A stretch of DNA of 64,000 bases from Flavobacterium sp. (GTDB taxonomy: Bacteria > Bacteroidota > Bacteroidia > Flavobacteriales > Flavobacteriaceae), in contig NZ_PNNA01000055.1 in the NCBI RefSeq assembly GCF_013823965.1, forward strand, positions 1 through 64,000. The letters run 5' to 3'. The notes under the pieces are model-generated. The model was not told the DNA's origin, did not search any database, and was given only the letters and a program-made list of their open reading frames with translations. Below are positions 16,807 to 29,520 of this stretch, piece after piece (position 1 is the first letter of the stretch; the number at the start of each line of letters is the position of its first letter). Made by a program: the position numbers and the translations under genes.

Positions 16807-18492
16807 TTACCAGAACTTGGCGTACAAAGCAAAAATGATCAACAAGGTGATTACAATCATTACTGTGGTTTGAGGTTTGATTTTAAACATTTCAGTGTCC
16901 AATTCGAATGCTTTTGGATTCACTTTTGGTCCAGCAAAACTGACTCCAATCATCAACAACATCGTAAAGAAAAATGACAATCCCATACAAATATGGAATG
17001 GTATTTCGAATCCACCTTTTCCGTTAGGCCAAGCCGTGTACAATAAAGTTTCGTTTCCTAATATTGCTGGCGCAAATTCATTAAAGAAAACCGACAATAC
17101 AAAACCGGCAATCACACCAACAATTGCAGCTGTTCCAGTAGTTCTTTTCCAGAACATCCCAAGGATAAACATGGCAAATACACCTGGACTAATAAAACCA
17201 GTATATTTTTGGATATAAGTAAATCCTCCTACACCACCAATTCCAAGTAAATCATTCCAAGTAAACAGAACGGCAAGAAGCATCGCTGCAAAAACGGCAT
17301 ATCTTCCGATGTTTACCTGAGCTCTGTCGGTAGCTCCTTTTTGAATGTATTTTTTGTGTACGTCAAGCGTATAAATTGTCGAAATACTGTTTACTTTTCC
17401 CGCCAAGGAAGCTACAATGGCTGCGGTCAATGCCGCCACGGACAATCCTTTTAAACCTGTTGGCAAGAAAGTCAATACAGCTGAATAAGCTCCGTCTTTT
17501 CCTCCTACCAATTGCGGTAAATGTCCATTTTCGTATAAAACAAAAGCTGCAATACCTGGCAACATTACGATAACAGGCATTAATAATTTCAAGAATCCTG
17601 CAAACAAAATACCGGTTCTGGCCGTTTGCAAATCAGCACCCAAAGCTCTTTGGGTAATGTATTGGTTACAACCCCAATAGTTCAAATTGATGATCCAAAT
17701 ACCTGCCAAATAAGACAACATTCCAGGGAAAGTAAGGTATTTGTTAATCTCCAATTGCGACGAATCTGCTGTAGGTCTTGGAATAATCATTTTGAAATGT
17801 TCCGGTGCTTTTTCCATCAATACTTTGAAACCGGCGATGGCATCCTGGCCAACACCAAAATATTGTCCAACAGTTGTCAAAGCGATATAAGTGGTAACCA
17901 AACCTCCAATAATTAAAACCGCAACCTGGATAACGTCTGTATAAGCCACCACTTTCATTCCTCCAAGAGAAATTAGCAACGCAAAAACAGCCAAACCAAT
18001 CATAATAACGTGAAGGTATTCACCACCAGCTAAACCGTTAATGGCAACAGCTCCCAAATATAAAATAGAAGTCAAGTTCACGAAAACATATAAAAACAAC
18101 CAAAAAACAGCCATAATCAAAGCCGTAGATTCATTGTATCTTGTTTTCAAAAACTGTGGCATCGTGTAAATCTTGTTTTTCAAATAAACAGGAATAAACC
18201 AAATGGCAATAATAATCAAAGTAATGGCAGCAACCCATTCGTAAGCCGCTACGGCAACTCCCAAAAAGAATCCTTCACCACTCATTCCTATAAATTGCTC
18301 AGCCGAAATATTGGAAGCAATCAATGAAGCGCCAATAGCCCACCAAGTTAGGGTTCCCTCGGCCAAAAAATAGGCTTTAGCGTCGTGTTCGTTTTTTTCT
18401 CGTTTTCGATAAATAATATATCCATACACGGATACCACTATAAAATAGATGATAAATACTGCATAATCTGCAAAAGCAAGGTTCTGGCCCAT
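16807..18492 (-). CDS. Sodium/solute symporter (SSS family), probable arabinose uptake
   Basis: 561-aa inner-membrane protein with about 14 hydrophobic segments, typical of the sodium:sugar branch of the SSS family. Landmarks are GASLIASNISAEQFIGMSGE near residue 60, the family signature region LISLGGMKVVAYTDVIQV near 180-190, and NLNYWGCNQYITQRALGA near 275. It would take up a monosaccharide with Na+. Galactose is possible because of the beta-galactosidase and Leloir genes upstream. The AraR-type operator in its 5' region and the adjacent regulator gene favour L-arabinose. It has its own upstream region, 323 bp after the beta-galactosidase stop. The 3' end abuts a strong terminator. Confidence 0.88.
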   Translation of the reverse strand: MGQNLAFADYAVFIIYFIVVSVYGYIIYRKREKNEHDAKAYFLAEGTLTWWAIGASLIASNISAEQFIGMSGEGFFLGVAVAAYEWVAAITLIIIAIWFIPVYLKNKIYTMPQFLKTRYNESTALIMAVFWLFLYVFVNLTSILYLGAVAINGLAGGEYLHVIMIGLAVFALLISLGGMKVVAYTDVIQVAVLIIGGLVTTYIALTTVGQYFGVGQDAIAGFKVLMEKAPEHFKMIIPRPTADSSQLEINKYLTFPGMLSYLAGIWIINLNYWGCNQYITQRALGADLQTARTGILFAGFLKLLMPVIVMLPGIAAFVLYENGHLPQLVGGKDGAYSAVLTFLPTGLKGLSVAALTAAIVASLAGKVNSISTIYTLDVHKKYIQKGATDRAQVNIGRYAVFAAMLLAVLFTWNDLLGIGGVGGFTYIQKYTGFISPGVFAMFILGMFWKRTTGTAAIVGVIAGFVLSVFFNEFAPAILGNETLLYTAWPNGKGGFEIPFHICMGLSFFFTMLLMIGVSFAGPKVNPKAFELDTEMFKIKPQTTVMIVITLLIIFALYAKFW

Positions 18493-18815
18493 AGGTAATT
18501 TGGTTATTTAGGAATTAATATAAAATGAATAATTATGTTTTGTTTTTATCGATTATTTAAGCCTCTATTAGTTACACAAAAAAATGAAGTGAAACTATGC
18601 AATTTCATTATAGGACTCGACATTAAATGTGATATGTGTTTTTATTTTTTATTTTTTTTATGAATTATGAAAGCCAAATGTAAAATAAAAATATTTATTT
18701 ACATCATTTACAAATGTGTTTTTTACATTTATTATTTTGTTGCAAGTTAAATCGTAAAAAAAGAATCCAAAAACATGTCCATTTATGGCTGGTTTACATA
18801 AAATATACTTATTCC
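18493..18815 (-). promoter_or_regulatory. Upstream region of the symporter gene
   Basis: This 323-bp gap precedes the symporter. On the minus strand it has a TACATTTG -7 box at 18682-18675, an exact TAnnTTTG match that implies a 5' leader of about 175 nt. The candidate AraR operator lies at 18711-18731. No terminator-like hairpin was seen after the beta-galactosidase stop, so some read-through into the symporter is possible. Confidence 0.45.
18711..18731. promoter_or_regulatory. Candidate AraR operator before symporter
   Basis: CAAATGT-N7-ACATTTA, with the same spacing as the araB, susC and tkt sites. The plus-strand text around it (spacer GTTTTTT, then TTATTATTTTG) is strikingly like the tkt site (spacer ATTTTTT, then TTATTATTTG), suggesting common descent of the two sites. 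It sits 29 nt upstream of the symporter -7 box. Confidence 0.55.
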
Positions 18816-21950
<3,135 letters not shown>

Positions 21951-23003
21951 TTACAGCTTGTTTTTGTAATGAACATCCGATTGCGCCCTCAAGACTTCCG
22001 CACTTTTTTCGGGCGTGATGTCTCTTTGGGATTCGCCCATCATTTCGTAACCCACCATAAATTTTTTCACGGTAGCCGAACGCAACAACGGCGGATAAAA
22101 ATGCATGTGAAAATGCCATTCCGGATGCGATTCCCCATCGGTTGGCGATTGATGGATTCCTGAAGAATATGGGAACGAAGTTTCAAAAACATTGTCATAT
22201 TTTGTCGTCAATTGTTTTAATGTCAACGCAAAATCACTCACCTCGGCTTCCGTGAAATCGGTAATTTTGTTCACGTTTCTTTTGCTGACAATCATTGTTT
22301 CGAATGGCCAAATCGCCCAAAAAGGTACCAAGGCCACAAAATGCTCGTTTTCGACAACAATACGTTCTTGCAATTTTAATTCTTGCTGCACGTAATCTTG
22401 CAAAAGCGTTCTATTGTGCTTGTCATAATAAGCTTTCAGGTTGGTTTGAGTTTTCTCCACTTCTGTTGGCAATGACGATTGCGCCCAAATTTGCCCGTGT
22501 GGATGCGGATTGCTGCATCCCATCACACTTCCTTTATTTTCGAAAATTTGCACGTGATTGATGTAATTCACGTTGCCTAAATCCGTGTATTCTTTTTGCC
22601 AAGTATGCACGATGTTTTCAATTCCGGCAACTTCCATTTGTGGCAAAGTCAAATCGTGTCTTGGCGAAAAGCAAACCACTCTTGAAATTCCTCTTTCGGG
22701 TTTTGCCTTGAAAAAAGTGTCTTTTATATCCTCTTCAAAAGCAATTTCTTCCTGTTTCAAAGCGGCAAAATCATTTTCGAAAACAAAAGCGTTTTCATAA
22801 GGTGGATTTTTTTCTCCATTGGCACGAACATTTCCTGGACACAAATAACAAGTCGGGTCATATTCCGGCAAAGCATTGGAAGCCACGGTCTCGTTTTGTC
22901 CTTGCCACGGACGTTTGGCACGATGGGGTGAAACCAAAACCCATTCGTTGATTAACGGATTGTAACGTCTGTGCGGATCTTCGTTGATATCAAAATTTTT
23001 CAT
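21951..23003 (-). CDS. galT: Galactose-1-phosphate uridylyltransferase
   Basis: 350-aa GalT of the histidine-triad type. The active-site motif is NPHPHGQIWA, containing the nucleophilic His of HPHGQ. Other landmarks are RYNPLINEWVLVSPHRAKRP, the zinc-binding CYLCPGN, and HFHMHFYPP near the C-terminus. It exchanges UMP between UDP-glucose and galactose-1-P in the Leloir pathway. It lies 3 nt after galK and ends exactly where the beta-galactosidase gene starts. No galE or galM is visible in the window, so these must be elsewhere if the pathway is complete. Confidence 0.96.
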   Translation of the reverse strand: MKNFDINEDPHRRYNPLINEWVLVSPHRAKRPWQGQNETVASNALPEYDPTCYLCPGNVRANGEKNPPYENAFVFENDFAALKQEEIAFEEDIKDTFFKAKPERGISRVVCFSPRHDLTLPQMEVAGIENIVHTWQKEYTDLGNVNYINHVQIFENKGSVMGCSNPHPHGQIWAQSSLPTEVEKTQTNLKAYYDKHNRTLLQDYVQQELKLQERIVVENEHFVALVPFWAIWPFETMIVSKRNVNKITDFTEAEVSDFALTLKQLTTKYDNVFETSFPYSSGIHQSPTDGESHPEWHFHMHFYPPLLRSATVKKFMVGYEMMGESQRDITPEKSAEVLRAQSDVHYKNKL

Positions 23004-23006
23004 TTT

Positions 23007-24173
23007 TTAAGCGGTATAAAGTGATGTTCCATTTGATATTTTAACATCATAAATTTTTAATTCTATTCCAAAAGTTTCCTTGTAAAGAGCAGAAAGTGAT
23101 TTTTTGATTCGGTCTTCATTCCCTTTTTTGATTAGGTTGATGGTGCAACCACCAAAACCGCCTCCCATCATTCGAGAACCAACCACGGCTTCGTCCTTTT
23201 TGAGCGTATCCACAATCATATCCAATTCGGCGCAACTTACTTCGTAATCCTGCGACAAACCTTCATGTGTTTCGAACATCAATTTACCCAAAGTAGCAAT
23301 ATCACCATTATCCAAAGCTTCGCAGGCCAATATCACGCGTTTGATTTCTTTCACCGCAAAAAGGCTTCGCTTGAACACTTCCTTGCTCATTTTGTCTTTC
23401 AAACTCATCACTTGGTTTTCGGTGCAATCCCTAAAACTGGTAATTTTTGGATAATTTTTCATGATCGTGGCGATTCCTTCCTCGCATTGCTGTCTTCTTT
23501 CGTTATAAGCCGAAGTCATCAAGGAATGTTTCACGTTCGAATCGAACAAAATCAAGGAATATCCGCTGAAATTGGCATTATGGTATTCATATTCCAATGT
23601 TCGGCAATCAATTTTAATCACTTTGTCTTCTTTTCCCATCACGCTCGAAAACTGGTCCATGATACCACAATTGATGCCCACCCAATGTTCGGCACTTTGT
23701 CCCATCAAGGCTATATCGACCGGTTTAATATTCAAGTCGAAAAGTTCCTTGATGCCAAACAAAAATCCACACTCCAAGGCCGCCGATGAAGACAAACCGG
23801 AACCTACGGGAATATTGCTGCTAAAAACACAATTGAAACCTTCGAATGCAAATCCTTTTAGTTTCAATTGGTTGATAACGCCACGAAGATAATTGGTCCA
23901 AACATTGTCCGTGAGCTGGATTTCGGCATTCAAATCGATTTCAAATGCATCATCAAGGTCAATGGCAATAATTTTTGAAGTATTGGTATGGTTCTTTTCG
24001 AATGCAAAACAAATAATTTTGTCGATTGCGGCCGGCAAAACATAACCATCGTTGTAATCGACATGTTCGCCAATAATGTTTATTCTTCCAGGAGAAAGCA
24101 CTATTTTTTGAGGTTTAGAGCCAAAAGATTCCTGAAAAAAGCCCGTCGTTTTATGTATTAAAATATCATTCAT
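23007..24173 (-). CDS. galK: Galactokinase (GHMP kinase)
   Basis: GHMP-superfamily kinase phosphorylating galactose at C1. Motifs: galactokinase signature PGRINIIGEHVDYNDG, ATP-binding GSGLSSSAALECG, and the C-terminal GGGFGGCTINLI. I chose the start MNDILIHKTTGFFQESFG (388 aa), the typical galactokinase N-terminus; an in-frame ATG 24 nt upstream (24197) would add MEQHNFKM. It is the second gene of the leftward GH53-galK-galT-GH2 set and lies 3 nt before galT, so the two are translationally linked. Confidence 0.95.
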   Translation of the reverse strand: MNDILIHKTTGFFQESFGSKPQKIVLSPGRINIIGEHVDYNDGYVLPAAIDKIICFAFEKNHTNTSKIIAIDLDDAFEIDLNAEIQLTDNVWTNYLRGVINQLKLKGFAFEGFNCVFSSNIPVGSGLSSSAALECGFLFGIKELFDLNIKPVDIALMGQSAEHWVGINCGIMDQFSSVMGKEDKVIKIDCRTLEYEYHNANFSGYSLILFDSNVKHSLMTSAYNERRQQCEEGIATIMKNYPKITSFRDCTENQVMSLKDKMSKEVFKRSLFAVKEIKRVILACEALDNGDIATLGKLMFETHEGLSQDYEVSCAELDMIVDTLKKDEAVVGSRMMGGGFGGCTINLIKKGNEDRIKKSLSALYKETFGIELKIYDVKISNGTSLYTA

Positions 24174-24236
24174 CATTTTGAAATTATGTTGTTCCATTAC
24201 TTATTTGGATGTTGCGGTCATTGTATTGTTTTACAA

Positions 24237-25295
24237 TTAATTTTTAAACGCATCCAAAGCCGGCGAAGGTTTTCCATCGGATTGCCAAGCATTCAATTGG
24301 TAACCACTCCAACTTTTTTCACCTTGCGGTTCCCAATAAATGACACCAAGACCTTTGTTGTTTGGCACCGCTTTTACCGCTTTAATAACCGCCACAAGCA
24401 TGTCTTTGGTGTTTTGTACCAAAGTGTAATCGCCGCCAACTTCCACTACCATCACTTCCTTGTTGTATCTTGAAGCCATATCTTTTAGATTGTTTTCCAA
24501 ATCACCAATCGTGGTTATGTAATCGCTTTTTATCCAATACGGATAATAAGAAAGTCCAATCACGTCATATTTGACATTGTTTGCTTTGGCATTGTCAAAA
24601 AACCACCTGAACTTGGCATTATTGTTTCCTTCATCAACATGCACGATGACTTTTATGGCAGGAGTTACGGCCTTTGTAGCTTGATATCCTTTATTTAATA
24701 GTTGTGCCAATTGGGTCCAATTCGAAGTGCTTCCCTCCGGCCACAACATTCCACCAGGAATTTCGTTGCCCACTTGCACCCATTCTGGAGTTACTCCGGC
24801 CAATTTTAATGCGGTCAAAACATCATAAGTATGTTTGTAAACGTCATTTAACAACTCTGGAAAAGTATGATTTGCCCAAGCAGCCGGTTTGGCTTGTTTT
24901 CCGGGATCAGCCCAAGTATCACTGTAGTGAAAGTCAATCATGATACGCATTCCCATTTTTTGGGCACGAACAGCCATCTCCACCGTTTCGGCTGGGCTGC
25001 AATGTCCACTTGCCTTGTCATTTGATGGATTTACCCAAACTCGAAGACGAATGGTATTCATTCCCCTGTCTTTTAGCAGTTGCAAACAATCTTTTTGGGT
25101 TCCGTCAGCATCGTAAAATTTATATCCCGTAGCTTCCATTTGCGGCAACCAACCCACGTCAGCTCCTTTTGAAAAGACAAAATTTGTTGGTATTGATGGC
25201 GCTTTCTCAGGGATTTGCGCTTTGGTACACGAAGAAAAAATCAATGACAAAAAAAGTGTCAATGGCAAGATGAATAATTTTTTTGTTTTTTTCAT
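24237..25295 (-). CDS. Endo-beta-1,4-galactanase lipoprotein (GH53)
   Basis: 352-aa GH53 arabinogalactan endo-1,4-beta-galactosidase. A lipobox Cys23 (SLIFSSCTKAQ) indicates a surface or periplasmic lipoprotein. Family landmarks: KGADVGWLPQMEATG, NTIRLRVWVNP, DFHYSDTWADPGKQ. The acid/base is Glu178 in VQVGNEIPGG and the nucleophile Glu285 in VMVVEVGG. It would cleave the beta-1,4-galactan backbone of type I arabinogalactan; the GH2 enzyme and GalK/GalT then process the products. It is first in its operon and diverges from the GntR/LacI-type regulator, which probably controls it. Confidence 0.93.
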   Translation of the reverse strand: MKKTKKLFILPLTLFLSLIFSSCTKAQIPEKAPSIPTNFVFSKGADVGWLPQMEATGYKFYDADGTQKDCLQLLKDRGMNTIRLRVWVNPSNDKASGHCSPAETVEMAVRAQKMGMRIMIDFHYSDTWADPGKQAKPAAWANHTFPELLNDVYKHTYDVLTALKLAGVTPEWVQVGNEIPGGMLWPEGSTSNWTQLAQLLNKGYQATKAVTPAIKVIVHVDEGNNNAKFRWFFDNAKANNVKYDVIGLSYYPYWIKSDYITTIGDLENNLKDMASRYNKEVMVVEVGGDYTLVQNTKDMLVAVIKAVKAVPNNKGLGVIYWEPQGEKSWSGYQLNAWQSDGKPSPALDAFKN

Positions 25296-25399
25296 GGGAT
25301 AAAATAAACTAGTTTATTATTTCCAAAAATATAAAAAAAGGGAATATTAGCATACCAGTACCTACCAGTTTTTTGTATCTTGCCAAAAATTTGATACTC
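25296..25399. promoter_or_regulatory. Divergent control region GH53 / GntR-type regulator
   Basis: This 104-bp gap holds a perfect 16-bp palindrome AATAAACT/AGTTTATT at 25303-25318, immediately before the GH53 start. It also holds a direct repeat TACCAGT-ACC-TACCAGT with a 10-bp period (one helical turn) near the middle. Either could be the operator of the adjacent GntR/LacI-type protein. A TATATTTT -7-like box for GH53 lies on the minus strand between them. Confidence 0.45.
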
Positions 25400-26398
25400 A
25401 TGAAAGTAATCACCATTGAAAACAATATTGGAATTCCAAAATACAAACAGATAATTTTATCCATTGAGAAGGCCATTGAGCATGAAAAATTAAAAAAAGA
25501 CGAACGATTACCTTCCATCAATAAAATTTGTTTGGAATTTTCTTTGTCCCGGGACACTGTTTTGCAAGCCTATGAAGAGTTGAAAAAAAGAGGAATAATC
25601 TATGCTATTCTTGGAAAAGGATACTATATAAAAAGTACGGAAGTCCGAATAAAACAACGCATATTTTTACTTTTTGAAGAGCTGAATATTTTCAAGGAAG
25701 ACCTCTATAATTCTTTTATGGAAAACATTGGAAAAGGCGTCCAAGTGGATATTTTCTTTCATCATTTTAATCTCCAAGTGTTTCAAAAACTAATCAATGA
25801 CAGCAATGGCAATTATACCAAATATATTATTATGCCCGCCAATTTAGTTGGAGCGGCGTCAATTATAAAAACCCTACCAGTAAATGAAGTTTATATTTTA
25901 GATCAAACAAATCCTGAACTGAAAACCTTTCCAGCAGTTTATCAAAATCATAAAAAAGACATCTCCGAGAACTTATTTAAAGGAAAATCTAAATTAAGCA
26001 AATACAAAAAATTAATAATGATTTTTCCTGGATTCAGGGAACCATTGGGCATGAAAGTTGGATTTGAAAATTTCTGCAAAGAATTCTCGTTCGACCACGA
26101 AGTCATCACTGAGTTCAAAAACAGGGAAATACAAAAAGGGGAAGTCTATGTTATTCCCAATGATCGGGATTTAGTCCAAGTGATTGAACAAGCGAAGTAC
26201 CAAAACCTAAAACTAGGCAGTGATTTTGGCATCATTTCTTATAACGAAACCCCATTAAAAAAAGTGGTAGAAAACGGAATTACCACGATTTCAACTGATT
26301 TTAAAGCAATGGGAGAAATTCTGGCCCAAATGATTTTAGGTGGAAAAAAAGAACAAATAGAAAATAAATGCGCCTTAATTATGCGCAATTCTTTGTAA
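25400..26398 (+). CDS. GntR-type regulator with LacI-like sensor domain
   Basis: 332-aa repressor-type protein. The N-terminal GntR winged helix (residues 1-75: IPKYKQIILSIEKAIEHEKL, then RLPSINKICLEFSLSRDTVL, then YEELKKRGIIYAILGKGYYI) is followed by a periplasmic-binding/LacI-like effector domain (about 85-325). This is the chimera architecture of Bacillus AraR. I chose MKVITIENN as start; an in-frame ATG 27 nt upstream would add a non-conserved MYLAKNLIL. Divergence from GH53-galK-galT-GH2 suggests control of the galactan genes. The effector is unknown, with galactose or a galacto-oligosaccharide a guess from context. Confidence 0.85.
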   Translation: MKVITIENNIGIPKYKQIILSIEKAIEHEKLKKDERLPSINKICLEFSLSRDTVLQAYEELKKRGIIYAILGKGYYIKSTEVRIKQRIFLLFEELNIFKEDLYNSFMENIGKGVQVDIFFHHFNLQVFQKLINDSNGNYTKYIIMPANLVGAASIIKTLPVNEVYILDQTNPELKTFPAVYQNHKKDISENLFKGKSKLSKYKKLIMIFPGFREPLGMKVGFENFCKEFSFDHEVITEFKNREIQKGEVYVIPNDRDLVQVIEQAKYQNLKLGSDFGIISYNETPLKKVVENGITTISTDFKAMGEILAQMILGGKKEQIENKCALIMRNSL

Positions 26399-26445
26399 AA
26401 TGCTGCCCTATTCATTTCTATCATAACAAATTAAAAATAAAAGTA

Positions 26446-26473
26446 TTTGTTTTGAAAAAAATCTCTACATTTG
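26446..26473 (+). promoter_or_regulatory. Promoter of tkt-tal
   Basis: TTTG (26446-26449), a 16-nt spacer and TACATTTG (26466-26473), an exact TAnnTTTG -7 box. The candidate AraR operator starts at the next base. The spacer is slightly short of the usual 17-23 nt. The leader to the tkt start would be about 190 nt. Confidence 0.55.
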
Positions 26474-26494
26474 TAAATGTATTTTTTACACTTA
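26474..26494. promoter_or_regulatory. Candidate AraR operator before tkt-tal
   Basis: TAAATGT-N7-ACACTTA, directly downstream of the -7 box, so it covers the predicted start of transcription. It matches the araB site at 13 of 14 half-site positions with identical spacing. This links the non-oxidative pentose phosphate genes to arabinose supply. Confidence 0.6.
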
Positions 26495-26668
26495 TTATTT
26501 GTCTTTTTTTTCAAATCACAAATAAACTAGCGTTTAGAAAACAAATATCTAATTTAAACGCGTAGTCATAAAAAATCACATAATTTACCCAAACTTAAAT
26601 CCGTTGATAAATAACAATACTAACATATATTACAATTTAATAGCATAATTAATTTTTACACTTTAAAC

Positions 26669-28708
26669 ATGAATAAAAAAATTGACAATTTAGCCGCAGA
26701 CAACATCAGGGCTTTGGCCATTTCGATGGTAGAAAAAGCAAATTCTGGACATCCTGGAGGCGCCATGGGAGGTGCTGATTTTATGCACATTCTTTATACG
26801 GAATATTTAAACTTTGACCCAACAGAAATGGATTGGCCTTTCAGGGATCGTTTCTTTATGGATGCCGGTCACTTGTCTGCCTTGATGTACGCCCAATACA
26901 ATTTGTTGGGAAATTACAAAAAAGAAGATTTACAAAATTTCAGGCAATGGGGTTCCATCACTCCGGGACACCCTGAAGTCGATGTTCTTAGAGGAATTGA
27001 AAATACTTCTGGACCATTGGGACAAGGACACGCCATGGGAGTTGGAGCAGCCATTGCCGCCAAGTTTTTGGATGCTAGATTCACTGGTCTTTTCACCCAT
27101 AAAATATACGGTTTCATAACCGATGGAGGTGTTCAAGAGGAAATCTCGCAAGGAGTTGGTAGAATTGCAGGACATTTGGGCTTGAACAATTTTATCATGT
27201 TTTATGATTCCAATGATGTACAACTTTCGTCCATGACAGACGAGGTTACTTCTGAAAACACGGCAGCGAAATATGAAGCTTGGGGATGGAAAGTCATCAC
27301 TATTGATGGACACGACCACGAAAAAATCCGAAAAGCATTAGATGATGCCAATGCAGAAACAGAAAAACCTACCTTGATTATCGGAAAAACCATTATGGGC
27401 AAAGGTTGTGTTTTGGCCAATGGCGAAATGTATGAAGGCGAATGTGAATTGCACGGAAAACCAATTGGCGACACCAAAGCTGATTTCAACAAAACCTTGA
27501 TAAATTTGGGTGCCAATCCAGAAAGTTCTTTTGATATTTTCGAAGAAGTTCAAGCACATTATGCAACAGTATTGACTCACAAAACAGAAGCTGCTGCAAA
27601 GAAAAAAAATCATATCGCCACTTGGAAAAAAGAAAATCCAGCTTTAGCCCAAAAAATGGATTCCTTCTTGTCTGGCGTACTTCCTGACTTGGATTTAAGC
27701 CAAGTGGTTCAAAAAGCTAATGTCGCCACAAGAGAAGCTTCTTCGGCAGTTTTGGGTTATTTGGCAGAAAATCTGGAAAACGTAATCGTTTCTTCGGCAG
27801 ATTTATCAAACAGTGACAAAACGGATGGTTTCTTGAAAAAATCTTCCGTTTTGCAAAAAAATGATTTCAGCGGAGCCTTCTTGCAAGCCGGCGTTGCCGA
27901 ATTGACAATGACGGCCATCGCAAACGGAATCGCCCTTCACGGAGGTGTAGTTCCAGTAGTGGCCACTTTCTTCGTTTTTTCAGATTATATGAAACCAGCA
28001 ATTCGTTTGGCTGCCATTCAAGAATTGCCTGTAAAATATGTATTGACTCACGATTCATTTAGAGTGGGCGAAGACGGACCAACCCACCAACCGATTGAGC
28101 AAGAAGCCCAAATGCGTTTGATGGAAAAAATCAAAAACCACAAAGGACATCAAAGTTTATTGGCACTTCGTCCTGCCGATGCCATCGAAACTTCAGTAGC
28201 TTGGGATATGGCGTTGAAAAACACCACTACTCCAACTGCCTTGATTCTTTCGAGACAAAACATCAAGGACATTCCTGCAACCGGAACTTCAAGATACCAA
28301 GACGCAACAGCCGCCAAAAAAGGTGGTTATTTAGTAAAATCGACTCCAAATGCCGACATTACTTTATTTGCAAATGGTTCCGAAGTTTCGACACTTTTGG
28401 ATGCTGCCGTGATTTTGGAAAAAGAAAACAACCTAAAAGTAAACGTGGCTTCCATCATCTCTGAAGGATTGTTCAAACAACAATCAAAAGAGTACCAAGA
28501 AAGCATTATTCCTAAAGGGAAATTGGTTTTCGGTCTAACTGCCGGACTTCCAGTAAACTTGGAAGGATTGATTGGCGATAGCGGAAAAGTGATTGGTTTG
28601 GATCATTTTGGTTATTCGGCGCCGGCAAGTGTTTTGGATCAAAAATTTGGATTTACAAGCGAAAATGTTTGTGAAGAAATCCTGAAATATAGTAAAAAAA
28701 GTAAATAA
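26669..28708 (+). CDS. tkt: Transketolase
   Basis: 679-aa thiamine-diphosphate enzyme with full domain order: pyrophosphate-binding domain with the MVEKANSGHPGGAMGGADFM and GHPEVD landmarks, then the pyrimidine-binding domain (about 355-530) with HDSFRVGEDGPTHQPIEQ, then a C-terminal domain. It transfers two-carbon units between sugar phosphates, using the xylulose-5-P formed by AraD. It is followed 18 nt later by transaldolase, and the pair has an AraR-type operator, so it is likely a catabolic, arabinose-inducible copy. Whether it is the only transketolase in the genome cannot be told from the window. Confidence 0.96.
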   Translation: MNKKIDNLAADNIRALAISMVEKANSGHPGGAMGGADFMHILYTEYLNFDPTEMDWPFRDRFFMDAGHLSALMYAQYNLLGNYKKEDLQNFRQWGSITPGHPEVDVLRGIENTSGPLGQGHAMGVGAAIAAKFLDARFTGLFTHKIYGFITDGGVQEEISQGVGRIAGHLGLNNFIMFYDSNDVQLSSMTDEVTSENTAAKYEAWGWKVITIDGHDHEKIRKALDDANAETEKPTLIIGKTIMGKGCVLANGEMYEGECELHGKPIGDTKADFNKTLINLGANPESSFDIFEEVQAHYATVLTHKTEAAAKKKNHIATWKKENPALAQKMDSFLSGVLPDLDLSQVVQKANVATREASSAVLGYLAENLENVIVSSADLSNSDKTDGFLKKSSVLQKNDFSGAFLQAGVAELTMTAIANGIALHGGVVPVVATFFVFSDYMKPAIRLAAIQELPVKYVLTHDSFRVGEDGPTHQPIEQEAQMRLMEKIKNHKGHQSLLALRPADAIETSVAWDMALKNTTTPTALILSRQNIKDIPATGTSRYQDATAAKKGGYLVKSTPNADITLFANGSEVSTLLDAAVILEKENNLKVNVASIISEGLFKQQSKEYQESIIPKGKLVFGLTAGLPVNLEGLIGDSGKVIGLDHFGYSAPASVLDQKFGFTSENVCEEILKYSKKSK

Positions 28709-28726
28709 ACATTAAATAAATAAAAC

Positions 28727-29383
28727 ATGAAATTTTTTATTGACACAGCTAATTTAAAAGACATAAAAGAAGCCAATGACCTAGGAATCCTGGACGGCGT
28801 AACCACCAATCCATCGCTTATGGCAAAGGAAGGAATCACGGGTGCGGAAAATATTATAGCACATTACGTAAAAATATGTGATTTGGTAGACGGTGACGTA
28901 AGTGCCGAAGTAATTTCGACAGACTTGGCAGGAATGATTGCCGAAGGGGAAAAATTAGCCGCTTTGCATCCGCAAATCGTGGTAAAAATTCCAATGATCA
29001 AAGAAGGAATAAAAGCCATAAAATACTTTTCGGATAAAGGAATAAGAACCAATTGTACTTTGGTATTTTCGGCAGGTCAAGCGCTTTTGGCCGCAAAAGC
29101 CGGAGCTACTTATGTTTCGCCTTTCATCGGAAGACTAGATGATATTTCCACGGATGGAATGGCTTTGATTGAAGAAATCAGATTGATTTATGACAATTAT
29201 GGTTACGAAACACAGATTTTGGCTGCTTCAGTGCGTCACGTGATGCACATCATAAATTGTGCAAAAATAGGCGCCGATGTCATCACAGGTCCTTTGAGCG
29301 CTATAGAAGGTTTATTGAAACATCCTCTTACAGATATAGGATTGGCTACATTTTTAGCTGATTATCAAAAAGGAAACAGCTAA
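28727..29383 (+). CDS. tal: Transaldolase (fructose-6-P aldolase-like short type)
   Basis: 218-aa short transaldolase. It starts [20 protein letters not shown], has [14 protein letters not shown], the Schiff-base Lys in [33 protein letters not shown], and [11 protein letters not shown]. This is the compact TalC/MipB form, for which fructose-6-phosphate aldolase activity is a known alternative. Pairing with transketolase argues for transaldolase. It lies 18 nt after tkt and is followed by a strong terminator. Confidence 0.95.
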   Translation: MKFFIDTANLKDIKEANDLGILDGVTTNPSLMAKEGITGAENIIAHYVKICDLVDGDVSAEVISTDLAGMIAEGEKLAALHPQIVVKIPMIKEGIKAIKYFSDKGIRTNCTLVFSAGQALLAAKAGATYVSPFIGRLDDISTDGMALIEEIRLIYDNYGYETQILAASVRHVMHIINCAKIGADVITGPLSAIEGLLKHPLTDIGLATFLADYQKGNS

Positions 29384-29404
29384 AACTTTTCTTAAATCAC
29401 TTTT

Positions 29405-29443
29405 AAAATCGCTTTCAAAATAAAACTTGGAAGCGATTTTTTT
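29405..29443 (+). terminator. Terminator of tkt-tal
   Basis: AATCGCTTTC and GGAAGCGATT (9 of 10 pairs) with a 12-nt loop, followed by seven T residues, 22 nt after the tal stop. Confidence 0.88.
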
Positions 29444-29455
29444 GTTATAAACATA

Positions 29456-29491
29456 AAACCCTAAAACCTTTTGATTAAAGTTTTAGGGTTT
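29456..29491. terminator. Second hairpin in the convergent tal / cytochrome gap
   Basis: Perfect 12-bp stem AAACCCTAAAAC / GTTTTAGGGTTT with a 12-nt loop. It is symmetrical enough to stop the leftward cytochrome gene transcript. Confidence 0.75.
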
Positions 29492-29520
29492 CTTGCTTTC
29501 CAAAACCTGATGGCTTTGCT

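Noticed and set aside
23265..23789. A 174-codon plus-strand frame inside galK
   Set aside because: Antisense shadow of galK with no promoter, no family motif and atypical composition.
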